A stretch of 64,000 nucleotides of DNA from Blasia pusilla (Eukaryota; Marchantiophyta; Marchantiopsida; Blasiales). The translations under genes were made by a program, and so were the position numbers. Of the stretch, positions 35,719 to 48,521 are shown one piece after another (position 1 is the stretch's first letter; each line of letters opens with the position of its first letter). The notes beneath the pieces were generated by a model, which searched no databases, had not been told where the DNA came from, and saw only the letters and a program-made list of their open reading frames with translations. The stretch lies in the NCBI GenBank assembly GCA_050084515.1, contig CM114274.1, forward strand, positions 38,502,001-38,566,000, in the 5' to 3' direction.

Positions 35719-37427
35719 AAAAGGATATCGAGGTGGTCTCTCACATGGAGACCCTCGAAACCTTGCACCACTCCGGGTAAACCCTCCACAACAACTCTCA
35801 GAGGTCCACTACCTCGCCTCTCAAAATCCCAAAAGGACGCCGTGATGGCCCTTGTGCCCCTCTCACAAGATCACTCTCAATCTCGCAAGTAATCCCTCAA
35901 TCACTAAAATTAAACATGCGGCACTCAATCTACACTCTCTCATTAAGACGTATGCTATGTGGCAACAAGCGACGCGGTCCAGAAAATCAAATGATCTATT
36001 CTCTCATCAACAAACCATCCTCAACTCAGGATATCCCACATAGGTCTATGTCCTCTAAACCCATACATCATCAATGCTCTTAGAATCAGCACGAAACCCA
36101 ATATCCCGAATAACTTCCCAATACCCGAGAATCCCTCACACGTGCAGGGTAAGAGATCAGAATGGGTAACTTGACAATAATGTTGATGTTGCTCCTTGGC
36201 AATTGCAAATCTCGACCCCAACTCAGTCGTGAAGATAACTCCTCCAATCACCAAGTCGTACTCCCCTCGTATTGATGCTCCTCAAACCTCCTCGATGTGC
36301 GGTGCAATACAGCGGTCTGATGCGGCACTGGCCGCACAAAATGACTACAAACGACACGACACTCGAGAATGGGATGCGGCATTCGGCGACATACCCTCCT
36401 CAATCAGCAATTCACACGCTCCGCTCTTTAGTGAAGGAGCGGCTCCCCGATCGAGATGGTGCGGTGCGGTGCGACCACGAGCGGCATGACGTGGCAATCG
36501 GCGACGCGTTGCGACTACAAGCATCACGACACGCTTCCCGATTATCGTCGAGCGACTACCAATCACAACATAACACCATGAAATGAAAACTTAAACACCA
36601 TAACCCGAGGTCACCTGCCATCACGAGTTGATGACAAAACATCGATGACGGTGCAACCAAAACAACGTACGTGGTGGCGGCGCAAGTAAGAGAAGCAACA
36701 CTCGTCATGGAAGACCCTCCACTCCGTAATGGTGGCAATGGCAACCAAGGGTGGACAATGGCCAAACGCGACTCTGAGCAGCACTAGGCGGCGGCGACAG
36801 CCGACGATGGACAATGGACCATTGATGGTGACGGTTGACCATCAACGGTGGACCATTGACCGTAACATCCGCCGCCGGCGCGGCACTTGGTTTAGGGTTT
36901 GAACAATTTAACCCTATAAATTGTCTAGCAATTGCACTTTTGCAAGATTGACCATAATTTTTTTTTCGCAACTCTAAATTATGCATGTTCATTGCATAGT
37001 GTGCGCAGCTTCACGATCTACAATGGTGTCAAAAAATATTTTGAATTGGACATTTCAGTAAAAAATGACAGAGATTTTTGTAAAGCCCAACGTCTCTTTC
37101 TCTTACACAAAATTTGGCAGCGCTTCCGCGTTGATTTCTCCCAATGAAAATGTAAAATCTGTGAGAACTCAAATAAGAAAGCTACATGGTGCTCCCGAGA
37201 GGATTGGCATGGAGCAATCCACCCCCATACTCAATTCCTATCGAAAATTGGGCAGCGCTTCCACGTGCCATTTTCCCGTAAAAAAAATCAGCAAAGCAAA
37301 ATAGCAAACTCGCGTGGCTCTTGCTCCGGTGAGGACTCGCATGAGCCATGAAGCAGCCTGCACCAAACATCAAGCTGCAAGCGAGCTCCCCCATGAAGCC
37401 CTCCCTCTCACTCATTCTCTCTTTGTA
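35719..37427 (-). other. Retrotransposon leader / unresolved 5' internal region
   Basis: Between the right LTR segment and gag lies about 1.7 kb without an identified domain. A minus-strand frame 36254-36021 holds YCQVTHSDLLPCTC, a cysteine-rich motif I cannot place. Two imperfect direct copies of AATTTGGCAGCGCTTCC occur at 37109-37130 and 37242-37265. I find no recognisable primer-binding site adjacent to the LTR segment. Confidence 0.45.
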
Positions 37428-37948
37428 AAATAAGATCCAATCTCTCACACAATACCATAGTTCTCACATGTGTGCACTCTCACATGGCTCTCTCAAACCC
37501 ACTCTCCTAATGAGACGCTTGGGTTACACTCACAAGGCAAGGGACCATAGTTGTGCCGCCTTGTGCTAAGAAGTTCAACAAAGAGAAAATGAGCTCTCAA
37601 GCTCTCTATCCTTGAGGTATACCCCCCCTCCCCCCCTTCCCCAAGCTCTCTCCATGGTAACCTATGCTCCCAAGTCACCTTGAGTATATTTTGAGTGGCT
37701 CTTGACCTGATGTAGGAGGTCAAGGGCCACTTACCAAAAATATAAAGTCGACCATATACTCAAAATGGTAGTGACCTAAAATAGGAAATTCCTTAATATG
37801 GCTCCAAATGAGCCGAAACGAAGGGGAAACTTGATCTTTCAGGTTTTCCGGGGCTTTAGCAGGTCATCCTCGACCTCTTGAGCATGTCCTCCACTACTCG
37901 AGAAGGTGCTCTACTAGATCTGACCGATCTATCCTAAAAGACGTGACA
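37428..37948 (-). repeat. Right LTR segment (5' LTR lacking its 3' end)
   Basis: In sense orientation it starts TGTCACGTC and aligns with 28746-28247, with scattered substitutions, a C-rich expansion near 37625 and a short insertion near 37681. It stops at GATCTTATTTT, where the complete LTR continues with ATTGGAGAT. The missing 125 bp are present instead at 28749-28873. Confidence 0.8.
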
Positions 37949-38274
37949 AAGCTAATCCTTGATCCATTGTTACAAGTTAAGAGTCAAGGATATGACTTGT
38001 ATCCATAAGTAACCAAGGAGAGAGTTTTGGGAGACAGAAGCAAGAATGGTCAAATTCACAATTATCTGTCCATGGGACGGACTTGTTCGAACAAGTCTCG
38101 ACATGCTATCACGCATCCGATCTCATATCGGGTCTTGTGTCCCTATTGCAACCTTGCCTGTGGCCGGCCTTTGCGGTGTGTGGTGCAAGATCAAGTTTGC
38201 GCAAGATGAGCCCGAGTATCGGATTTAGGCAATCGGGCCCATATGGACATCTCTAGCCTTCGGATGGACATAAG

Positions 38275-38520
38275 TCAATGGACATAGACTTTTTCCATGT
38301 ACAACCTTGGAGGGAAGGGATATATTGAAGAACAATGAGCTTGAGAGCTAATCCTCTCTTTGTTGAACCTCCTTTCATAAGTTGATGAAACCATATATGA
38401 TCCTCCTTGCCTTGTGAGGGGAGTGGGTTTGGTTTGACATGAGAGAGTGAGTGAGTAAGCTGACTTTTAGTGCACGGGAAGCCTAACTGACCTATGGACC
38501 ACTTCCACAAATGTGTTATT

Positions 38521-38618
<98 letters not shown>

Positions 38619-38796
38619 GAAACCTTTGTTCCACGAGATTAAAAAATGAGAACTTGGAATAAAGTAGCGGAGACATTTTAGGACACGATTTTCTAGGTGT
38701 ATAGATGTCATGAGTGAGTATGGTATCATGCGTTTATGTTTGTATGGATGGTGAAAATGATATATGTTGTGTATCAATGTGCATGCATACAACTCA
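38275..38796 (+). repeat. Divergent LTR relic in opposite orientation, with long (GA)n
   Basis: Read on plus, landmarks of the LTR sense strand appear in order: CTCTTTGTTGAACCTC (38356), CCTTGTGAGGGGAGTGGG, ATTTTAGGACACGA-type sequence, GTTTATGTTTGTATG, and the end ATGCATACAACTCA, matching the GCATACAACA end at 28749. A GA microsatellite of roughly 90 bp at 38521-38614 interrupts it. The start is approximate because divergence is high. Confidence 0.55.
38521..38614. repeat. (GA)n microsatellite
   Basis: Almost pure GA repeats run for about 94 bp with one GAAAG interruption. They generate an artificial leucine/serine-rich frame of 179 codons on the minus strand, which should not be taken as a gene. 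Confidence 0.95.
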
Positions 38797-38799
38797 TTT

Positions 38800-41700
38800 G
38801 ATATTTGATCAATTTTTATGTTTTGGGAGAAGTGGGAAATGCCTTATTCTCTTGATGGTATCTAAAGTGCATATTAACAATTGAAAAAAATTTTTTTTTA
38901 AGTGTTCCTATTATGGAAGTCCTACTAAATATGGTAAAGTAAAAATCAATTTAGGTAGTATTATATTGGGATGATATTCATAAAATCTACCAAAATATAC
39001 AATGTTATATCATGTGCGCGAAACAAGCTACGGAGATCTTCTAATTAGAGAACTTTGTTTTGTATTTCATAGATCCTTGTAGATTTAAAATTCAATGATC
39101 TATTTGTTTGTGAAAAGAAGTCAATTAGGATTGATTTCCTTCCCAATTAATTTAACCCACTTCTTTCTTTCATCTATAGTATTTTAACCATAAGAGTCTT
39201 CCTCCAAGAGGAAATGTACCTCTTTCAAGTCTTTTCCCTTGAGTTGAAGTCCTCCACAATCAATATCTATCTATCTATCTATCTCTTAGAGGATGTCTGT
39301 CCTATTTTTCCACACATGACATTTCGGCAGCAAGAAAAAAATTTACACCACACTCAATATTTGGATGGCAAGAAAATATTTTGTATGAGTAGAGGTCTAA
39401 CACAAAGTAAAACTAGAATATTGCATCCATGATAAAAGTCACAAACTAATCAAATGATATTAATGTGTCATCTCTCCTTTTTAAGAGTTTAGTAGTTCCA
39501 ATGGTTCCATAAGAGATGGATATTGTCATTTGGTAAGATTTAAGTTGATATTTCATAGAATTTGGGAATCCTAGTGATATCATCATTTAAAACTTGTTTT
39601 CTTATGGTCTTTTGTTAAGATTGATGGTGATATTTTAGATTATTCCTCTACCAGTGAGCTATTATTTGAACTTTACTTTCCTTAGGATGAAATTAGAAAG
39701 AAAAAAAAATACTCCATTCCCCCCACTTAAAAATTCATTCTACAGTTCATAATTTCATCAAAGAATGGAAAATGTTTTTTTAATACTTTACCAACGAACA
39801 CCAACGTTAATCTATATCTATATGGGAGAGTACCTTCTCGATTTGCAAACACCTCTATGTTTGACACATGAAAACTGGGCAACATTTCATATTTCACATG
39901 CCCCATACAACAAGAAAAAAGTTTGAATTTGTGTATATCATCATAAATCCCTTCCCTTCGTTGGCTATACACTAACAAAATCTTTGAAACACTTTTTTAT
40001 TATTGTACTAGTGTGCAATATGGACGTTCACAAGATTACACCCTCTTTATCTATCTGTGATGGGATTTGTCAAAATAACAGCAAACAGTTATAAATAAGA
40101 AGAAAATAGAAAATATCATTAATCGGTTTCCTTAACGACTGTACTCTAACAAAAGCTTATAAACATTTTTTTAATTACGGCCCCTACTAAGAGTGGGTAA
40201 AATTGGCTCTTCACAGTGTTTGCAACACGTCTACAGTTCTTGAGACGCAACATGGTGTCCATTGTCCAATTCATGTACGTGGCGGGTGAGCAACCGTCTG
40301 ATAAGTGTGAAAGCTTGAGGTCAACTTTGAGATTTGTAAACAAACGAACCATGGGGAGTTGTGATTTCATGATAAAGTGTGACAGTATGCTTTCTAAAAT
40401 GAGACACAAATGGATCAGGTTGCAAGGTGTGCATGCGAATTGTTACTATTTTGATCGATGATTTATGATGTGACTCAACTGACTTAACAATCACTGTGAC
40501 ACAAATGTCATGATGCAGAAGACTTGATCAGACATCTACAAATTCCCGCATAGTTGCCCTCTATACTATGCTCAAGATCCAGAGGGCCGTATTGAATACA
40601 CAGTTTGACGGCGCGTGCTTAATCCTACTTACCGTGAGAAATTTCATGCACTTAATTTGATTCTTTCTATTTCTATTCTTAGTGTGTGCTAACTGATCGC
40701 CACTTACAAGAATTAGTAGTTTTGGGGCCTTCTTGCACAATTCAAATTATTACACACGGGCTCGGATTCTCGTACATTCGTGTCAACGACACTGTCATTG
40801 ATCCACTACTTTCTCTAGGCTGAATTTGTAGGCACCCGCTCATTGCACTACACTCCTCATTCCTCTTGCTGCTCAGGGTCGACTAACCTAAATTGTTGTT
40901 TCTTTCTCATGCAGGGGCAAGCAGCAAGCAATGATTGAAACTGGATACCTATGCTCTCGGCTGATTTCGAGGCCTGCACAGGGTGCGCAATTTCTTTTCT
41001 GCACTCATAACTATCCGCCACAGATATATGCCACTTAGCAATGTGGGCACGTATTATGTGCAAGGGAGGCGCACGAAAATAAGCATTCTTTCCTATCTCT
41101 ATTACTTGTAAGTACAAGATGCCAACTGGTGTGCATTGTCAGAAATTTTGTTAGGTTCGCTCAGGAAGTCGTATTGTGTGCTCACTACTTAGCGTCGTCG
41201 GGTTGGATTTGTTGGGTTTCTTGATCAACACCTGCCACCTACATCGTGCACTCGAAGGAAACTAACTGCGAACGCATTGACGGTGGGTTGCTGTTGATGG
41301 TGGTGTTCTTGTTGTCCTCATCACCTCCCAATATGTACAACTTTTGCTGAAGAAAAACACACCCACATCGAATGGGAATTCCACTTCAAACGTGAAGTAG
41401 TGATGGCAGCTGCTATCAAGAATTTTCCAAGGGTTCGAAGAGAGAAATGGTATATTGGGACCACCCGAGAACAACACTTGTTCTGGTGTCATGATCCATA
41501 GTTCTGATGTAGAGATTGTTGAGAGAAGGTTCTGTAGATTAGGGAACTGGGACTCTATGGATCAAAGCCACGAGAGTTTGAGTAGAGCTGGTTCGAACTC
41601 GAGCATCATAGACCTTCCCATGGTAGATCGCTGACCGCCATGCAATGCTGACGGACTAGACACACATAGAGAGTCTTCCAGGGCATGTTCATGAGGATTC

Positions 41701-44700
41701 TATTAGTGGTTAACACATGAGAGATTCCTGGAATGAGGCTCTTATCTTGCCCTCCTCTCCCCTATTCAAAATATGTTTGTATGGTGCTTGCACTCTTGCT
41801 GATGTTGCTCGTGCTTGTGCTCGCCACATCACTTATCATGTCAGACCATTTTCATGAGCTTCAATCTCAAACTATCTCCAAACAAGTGCCACTTCATTTG
41901 GTCCTCCTTCCAATGAACTGCTAATATCAATTCATCAGCTTTCCTTGCGTCCTAGATCCTCACCTTGGGTGTCGGCCTAGACAAACAGGTGTGCAGCTGG
42001 CCATGTTTTTTTGCTTGACCAATGTCTTTAACACAGCTTACCAATGATCCTTGCCAATGCTTCTCTTTTTGGAAGTGTATGTTGGCATTCATAAGGTGCT
42101 ACAATGGGCCACATAGAGACTACTTCACGGGCCTCTACCGAGCACTTCCCTTTAAACTGAACATATGTTGCAATGACGATGCAAACTCAACTTTCTTAGA
42201 TAGCAAGTCTGCTAAATTTTTTTGTACAAAAATTTTTCATAGGCTTGTCTCTGTATTGGCCACCCATACAATAGACATGTCCCACGGCTTGATGATCGAA
42301 AGAAAAATTTCTCAACAGAATTGTACATACGTGATCTGATATATGCCATATTGTATGTAGTCGAGGCTAGCAGAGTAGAAACTAGTTACCCGAGAATTTA
42401 GGTACACCATTTCTTCTCTTTTTGGTGCTTATGTTTCGTGTTCTTTCAATTACCTTACCATTCACAAATTTTTTGTTTCAATTGCCAATAGCCTTGTCAA
42501 TTTTGGAACTATAATTGGTATACTATGTTTCCACCTTCATAATTATGCATCCTTGATTCATTGTGACTCCACATGTAAGGAAATTGGTTGGTGGTGTTTG
42601 ACGCCCCGAAGTTCATGATTTTTTCCCAGATATCCCACTAAATCTACGTACATAATCCGATGCACTCAATCATCTTGTTGTGTGTTCAATTAGACAACTG
42701 AGCCACTACATATAAGTTCACTACACTATATTGATACTCCACAAAAACTGTTAAGCCAGGAAGTAAGCTATTGTTTACATGTTTTCTTATAGTGGCTCAC
42801 CTATACAATATCTATGTAGCTGATTTCTCTGTAAATCATTGTACCTCTTCCTCCTTGAGAGAATTCAACTATTCAACTTTCATGTGTTTGGTTCTGCTAT
42901 AAACCACTCCATTCATCCCGAGTAAGTAGTTGTCTCTTCTCAGCCCATCTGTTGTTGTCCAGCTATGGTACACACATTGCGAATTTGAGATAGTAATCGT
43001 ACAGTACTTGCACATGATCTAATATAGTTCATTCACCCGAACTTTTGTGTTAATTTAACATTAAAAAAACATTACTACTTGAGGATGTGGATGATATGCA
43101 GCGGGGTTGAAGGAGTTGAGAAGAGATATTTTCCAATTAAGATTACTTAGTATGCACCTCTAAGTTCTTAAAACTGCAGTACTCATGTAATATCATCTAT
43201 TTTGTTAGTTTCAAGAGAGATACCAACTCCTCATTATGTACATGGTATACATGGCATGTTGCATCATGATGAACCCGAGGCGGAGGAGGAGCGACCACGT
43301 GTACGTATATTGGCGTCAAACGGTTTGGTTTCATATCGCTAATCGGACCCGCTTGTTGGAGGAGAGGAACACTCACATCATGGCTCCTATAGCAAGGATG
43401 AGGACAAGGACAATGAGATCTGACCTACAAAACTTCTAGTCACTCTAAGTCACAATAGGAGTTCCTCGTCAGACAGTGCAGCTAGTGGAAGCACAATGCC
43501 TCACTAGAAGAAATCGTTGGTTTTATGACTCATATGAGTCATACGTCACAATCTATGACTTACAATGAATTGCGATTACTTTAGACACAAAAGCCAAGTC
43601 ATATTTTTTTGATGACTAGGCTAACCAATATGCCGCCCCTTTTCAGGATTTTGAGTTTTATAACATAGTTCGGAAACACGAATACATTGGGAACAGTCGG
43701 GAGTAACACAACACGAATCGGATTCCGATTCGAACAAACATGGTAGTAGGGATAGGGAGTAACACAGCGAGATCTTGAGTAACACGGCTCGCCGTATGTT
43801 TGTAGGGTCGGAGAACACCGCCAAGGTTCCGAAAACACGAATCGGGACACAACTAAAGAAGGCTAGGAAAATCAACTGATGTTGCAAACTATACCTCATA
43901 ATCAATGTACTTATCTGAGTTTGATTCATATATTAGGGTATCCGGCCAACTTAAGGCGGTGATACAGGAGTACAACTATAGAGTACGATGAGTTGTTCTC
44001 TGCACATAGTTCAAGAACGCCTAACCACATTGACACTAATCCCATTACTTACCTGGACAATGGATCGTTGCATTGTGGAAGGAATATTTTAGGTTCAAAG
44101 GGAACATTCTAAATTCAGCACCGCACCCATACCTTTGTTGTTTCTTTCAAGACACAAGCATAGGCAACCTGCAATACCACTCAATCCCTAGTTTCCTTCA
44201 CCTATCAGCATAATGCCTTTTTGCATCACCAGCCGCCCCCTCAACTGACACCAAAACTTTTGCAATGAACTGAATCTATTTATCCGGCTAATACACCAAA
44301 TTTCATGGTTTTCGAACCTACCATGTGAATCTGGTGTTTGACACTAGACTACACAAAATGACGACTCTCAGGCAAGTTTGCATGTGGATTAAGTCTATGT
44401 TTGTGGACATGTCTGTGTCCGTGAAATGATCTCCATCCTATGGAAGGACTTTTTTGTATGGGCCCCACCCCACCCTTCCCTTCTTTCTCATTCCCTTTAC
44501 TTGCCTTCATGTTCCATACTCCCCCATTTCTTCCTCCCTCCACCTCCATTCCCTCCTCCCTCATTGCTCTTCTCATCCTTTCCTTGCCTTCCATCATGGA
44601 CTAAAAATGTGGGTCCCACCTCTTGGAACCCATGTTCGTGGACATGTCCAAACTTGTCCATCCATGTCCGTCTTAAGGAAGGACTTGTCTCTTTTTGTGC

Positions 44701-45180
44701 AAGCATGCTCTCAAGGATCTGGTACTTCTATCACTGCTTACAGCACTACTCCTAGCAGCTACCTTACGTGCTATTGTGCATATCCCAGCATGCATCTTGC
44801 CTGCACACTCTAAAAGTTAACTAAGAATATGCCTCCTACCACTCAGACTAATCTAGGAAATGAACAACTTTGTGTAACCTTTGCACCCTATCAATTCTGT
44901 GATCTATATCACAGCGATAGATCATTTTCTTGACTCAACCTTCACCAGAGTCATATCAATCATTCATCTCAATTACAAGATAATAACCCGTTATGAGAAT
45001 GGTATAGGCTACCACTGCTAGAAGAGTCAGACGTACAAATGCAAAACGTGGACAACAGCTACGTGTGCGCAGGAATCATGCACGAGTAAAGCAAGCCAAT
45101 GCTAGGAAACTAGTAGAGAAGCCAACCTGCAGGGCTTGGGTAGATATAGATATTTTATTATCTTGATGGCAGAAATAGTG
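38800..45180. other. Gene-free stretch with short repeats
   Basis: Frames up to about 120 codons are present, none with a recognisable domain. Repeats seen: ATCT tetranucleotide at 39262-39283, a segment at 40006-40118 duplicated at 48522-48640, and a direct repeat pair at 44398-44460 and 44632-44700 around a CT-rich block. The 44.4-44.8 kb frames are composition artefacts. Confidence 0.45.
40006..40118 (+). repeat. Direct repeat unit, copy 1
   Basis: TACTAGTGTGCAATATGGAC, followed by CACAAGATTACACCCTCTT and AATAACAGCAAACAGTTATA, is repeated in the same orientation at 48522-48640. The copies diverge at both ends, so this is a discrete unit of about 115 bp and not part of a larger duplication. 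Confidence 0.7.
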
Positions 45181-45184
45181 CTCA

Positions 45185-46688
45185 TTGTTCATTAATAAAA
45201 TGACATTTTGTGGCTATTGCGGATTTGTGTCTTATTGCACTCACCATTCATCAATGACTCTGGTAACATCAGACACCTATCCTCCTTATGCACTATGCAA
45301 TGGTTATATGCTTAGGTATATTATTCCAAATCCTAGGTCATTCTATGTTTGCTGTAGCTGTGCCAAAAATGGAGGAAATATTGCGGGCAATGTCTACATG
45401 ACTCCAACATATATCCGAGACGTATTGGAAGTCAATCTGCTACACCTTCAGCTCCTCTCTCTTGTTGATACTAGGATAGGTATAGAGGCTAAGTACAACG
45501 GTTTTCACAAGGGTTTCTTTCAGGTTGACTCCCTCATTGATTGCCCACTAGTTTCATGGAATACCTGTATTGTAGCTCCCGTAAATCCTGAATTAATATA
45601 CATACAAGTCAGGAAGGTACTACTTGTTAATCTCTGGGTAAATGAATTGTATCTACAACACATGCCATTCATTGAACTACCTGACCCAAAATGTGGACTA
45701 GTAATCCTACTGTCCTCATCCGTTGATGTTATTCTAAAAGCATCTCAGGAAAAGGGCCAGCTTACGTGTAGTATGGCAGCAGATCCATATAGTGTTGAAC
45801 TTAATGTTGTGCAGTACTCATTACTAGTCAAGAAACGTAAATCGTATGATCTTTTCCACAATGGTAGTGTATTTTTCAGGGATGCTGCTCAAACTAGAGA
45901 TCAATTTCTTAGTGACTAGAATGGGATTTCGACCGACACAAAGCTAACTATTGAGACATGAATTTTTCCTTTCCTGTTTCCTTATATGAGGGGATATTTT
46001 GATGGTCACTCATCCTTCATCGACCATATACGCAACAGAATTAGACATTTATTAAGTTTGTTTACACTTTATAAGCCATATCTGCTTGTCATGCAACAGT
46101 TGCGACAATCTATAGCTCTTGCATCTTCAAATCGAACATGCATTCTTAACAAGGAACTTGAGCAGTTAAAAAATAGAAATCCTGAACTTCGTGACGAGGA
46201 TATCTATTCTCAGTTGTCAAAGTATAGCTTCAGTGCTCTGATACCATGCACCCCATCATGGCATCAACGACACTTAAGGGAGACTCAAATCAGGTTACAT
46301 AGGACCGTTATGGTGTACCTAGGGGGGGGCCAAGGCTCTCGAATTCGCCAACATTTTTTATCCCCGTCTACAATCGGCCAGAGGAGCCACTTGTATCCCA
46401 GCACATTCCTTTTGTACTGTCACCGAGTTGAATGCGCGTTTCTATTTCATACAAGGTTGAAAAATTTTCAGTAACTATATACTAGGAGGCCTACAGATTC
46501 CTAGGTGTGTTACCAACTACTTAATCTAGGTTGAATTGCAGGGTAGTGGCAGTCTTCACTCACACATAATTTTGTGGATCAATAAAGAAGACCTCGATAA
46601 TAGCATTCTAGCTAGGCTTCTTAGTTTAAGTGAATATGTTGTTGAGAATTATCCCAAAGATGCAGCTATTGATGAAAAGGTTTCATAG
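45185..46688 (+). pseudogene. Helitron Rep/helicase N-terminal relic
   Basis: Three consecutive plus-strand blocks form one degenerate coding region. The 244-codon frame 45185-45919 opens with paired cysteines (CGYC, CSCAKNGG) and ends near VFFRDAAQTRDQFLSD. The next, 45986-46474, has RGYFDGHSSFIDHIRNR and SALIPCTPSWHQRHLRETQI. The block 46533-46688 reads LQGSGSLHSHIILWINKEDL; LHSHIILW is the HUH motif (histidines at 46557 and 46563) of the Helitron rolling-circle replication initiator, which nicks and rejoins DNA. Stops and frame changes show it is dead, and no helicase domain is visible downstream. The N-terminal cysteine-rich part is consistent with Helitron-associated zinc-binding regions; the HUH block is the decisive evidence. 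Confidence 0.7.
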
Positions 46689-47634
46689 ATGCAGACACTA
46701 ATCCAGATGCCGAAACCTACTTAGTTGTTGGGTCTTACAGTCCTCGCATGTTCTTTTGTGTTTGACGAATATTTTTGCTGGCTTGCACTGTTCGGGCACA
46801 CCATATCTCAGCCATATACACTATTGGCAAGTTTTACAATTCTGCCTATATTTTGCTTCCAAGATGTTGCTCTAAAGTATGAACTATTTATACATATTTT
46901 TCACTTAACTGCTTCTTACAATGTTCTACTATTAATAATTGCTATTGCTTCTCGTGTCTGATTTCTATCAAGGTTACGTCTTGCGCAACTGTTTGTTGTG
47001 TTTTCTAGCTCGTAATATTATTTCCACATTCTCGTTTTCATCACTTTTCAGTTCACTAACACTACAATGGTTACTGTTCCCTATTACAAACCATAAACAG
47101 AAATTTAATTTGTCACTAACGCCTACTGTACTACATTTCCTTTGCCTTCTTACAGCTATTTATTTTGTTTATGTTCCATTCACACCATAGGTTGGTTATT
47201 CACATTCACAACCTTGCATAATCAGATACGATAACTGTACAATCACTTCAACCTTCAAGTTGGACAAACTGTCAAACATAACCCCACAACCATGATAAAT
47301 TTCCACCACTCCACTTCACATGCTACGCTTTGTTGCTTACTGTCGTGCGCCTCCTCTCCTTAAACATCAATCTTAGTGATGCGGAAGCGTACGTTCAGTA
47401 GGACACGCTCTCATAGCCAACCTGCACCCAAAGGCACTCACGTTAGTCTGACTTTGGGTCAAGCGGCCTTCCAACCCACCGAGTCCTCAACTCGGCATCT
47501 CATCAAGCTCAACCTTCCCTCATTCCTAGGTTCCCAACACGGCAAGTCCTTCAAGACTTGGAACAGACTTTCTGGTTAGTCCAGGAACCTAAAACGGCAC
47601 TTGCGCGCCTAACGGTCCCAATTGTTCAACGGAC
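46689..47634. other. Helitron downstream region and intergenic DNA
   Basis: The Helitron frame may continue as DADTNPDAETYLVVGSY at about 46690 but is soon lost in stops. No helicase motifs and no CTRR-ended hairpin could be confirmed. From 47.37 kb the base composition rises in GC, probably as the outer part of the element that carries the 47635-48342 repeat. Confidence 0.4.
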
Positions 47635-48342
47635 CTCGAGCGAGTTCCTAACTGGGACCCAAGTAATTGAGTCGCGGGTTGGAATCCAAGAGGGATCTCT
47701 AAAATTCACCTCCATAGACTTGGTTCAGGTTTTCAAGCTTAACTCCAAACTCCCGATCCGTTCCATGCCCTTGAGCCGCCCCATGGCGCCCAAAGTGGGG
47801 TTCGAGTCCCAAGCACCCTTGGAGACCCTCCCCCCTTACTAGTACTTTTGGGGATCTCCAAACACCCCCTACCTTTGGAAAAGGATGGTCGGGCCCTTCA
47901 TTATGGCCCTCAACCCGGCTCTATTTACAATCGTATTCGGGTTGGTACTCGGCTGATACTTGTGCGTTTGCGGAGATCTTTAGAGCGTTAGAACCGGCTT
48001 ACCATAAGCTTTCCAACACATCCTTACTCGTCCCAAACGCATCTCGGCGCTAAAAGTTATGGCCACAAATACAGTCCAAAACTCTCAAACGCTAGTGGCG
48101 TCCCAAATCCGGATTCCTTCCTTTGGCAACCCACTTCCTAGACTTGACTGCTCTCAAGTCTTGATCAAGTTTGATCCAGGTTTCTCAGTCGCGACCACAA
48201 CATATAAAATGTGAAGCCTCGCTTGCTTCTCGTCTCTTGTCTCTTCTCCGAGACCACTCCAACGCGCGAACCATCTTAGCGGGAACCCACTAGTGTTCTG
48301 ATGTTCCGCTTTGGCGTTCGTTTGGTCATGAGGGTCGCGACA
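47635..48342 (-). repeat. Dispersed 709-bp repeat, copy 2 (possible solo LTR)
   Basis: The reverse complement begins TGTCGCGACCCTCATGACC and is colinear with 22092-22800 over its whole length, with many substitutions and few gaps. The element is therefore inverted relative to copy 1, about 25 kb apart. The GC-rich sequence just beyond (47390-47634) has no counterpart at copy 1 that I can see. Confidence 0.75.
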
Positions 48343-48521
48343 CTTACGACGCATTACACTAATAGCAAAAATATTGTCATTATCATTAATATTGACAGAC
48401 TTTCAGCAACAACTTTCTCACTTAATTACTACAATTAACTTGACATCATTTTTACTACACTGCAACATCACCATGCCATTTGTATTAAATCTCATTTCTT
48501 CACAATACTTGCTTATAAGTT

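Larger units (their letters stand above)
28123..37948 (-). mobile_element. Ty3/gypsy LTR retrotransposon carrying DNA methyltransferase and PHD domains (decayed)
   Basis: The element reads on the minus strand. In order: LTR segment (37948-37428), leader, gag with zinc knuckle, retropepsin, DNMT3-like methyltransferase, reverse transcriptase, RNase H, integrase with H2C2 finger, PHD finger, then LTR sequence (28873-28123). RT before integrase places it in Ty3/gypsy. The copy AAGCT at 28119-28123 and 37949-37953 may mark the target duplication; if LTRs start TG and end CA, 4 bp of it (AAGC) lies outside. Multiple in-frame stops and at least four frameshifts make it inactive. The LTR arrangement is abnormal (see the LTR entries). 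Domain identities rest on motifs seen in the sequence; autonomous activity of the ancestor is inferred. Confidence 0.9.

Noticed and set aside
38253-38792. 179-codon minus-strand frame
   Set aside because: About half of it is translated GA microsatellite; the rest is LTR sequence. Not a gene.
46235-46246. GCTCTGATACCA, the complement of the common initiator-Met tRNA primer-binding site
   Set aside because: It falls inside the Helitron-derived reading frame, and no LTR end adjoins it on the right, so it is most likely chance.
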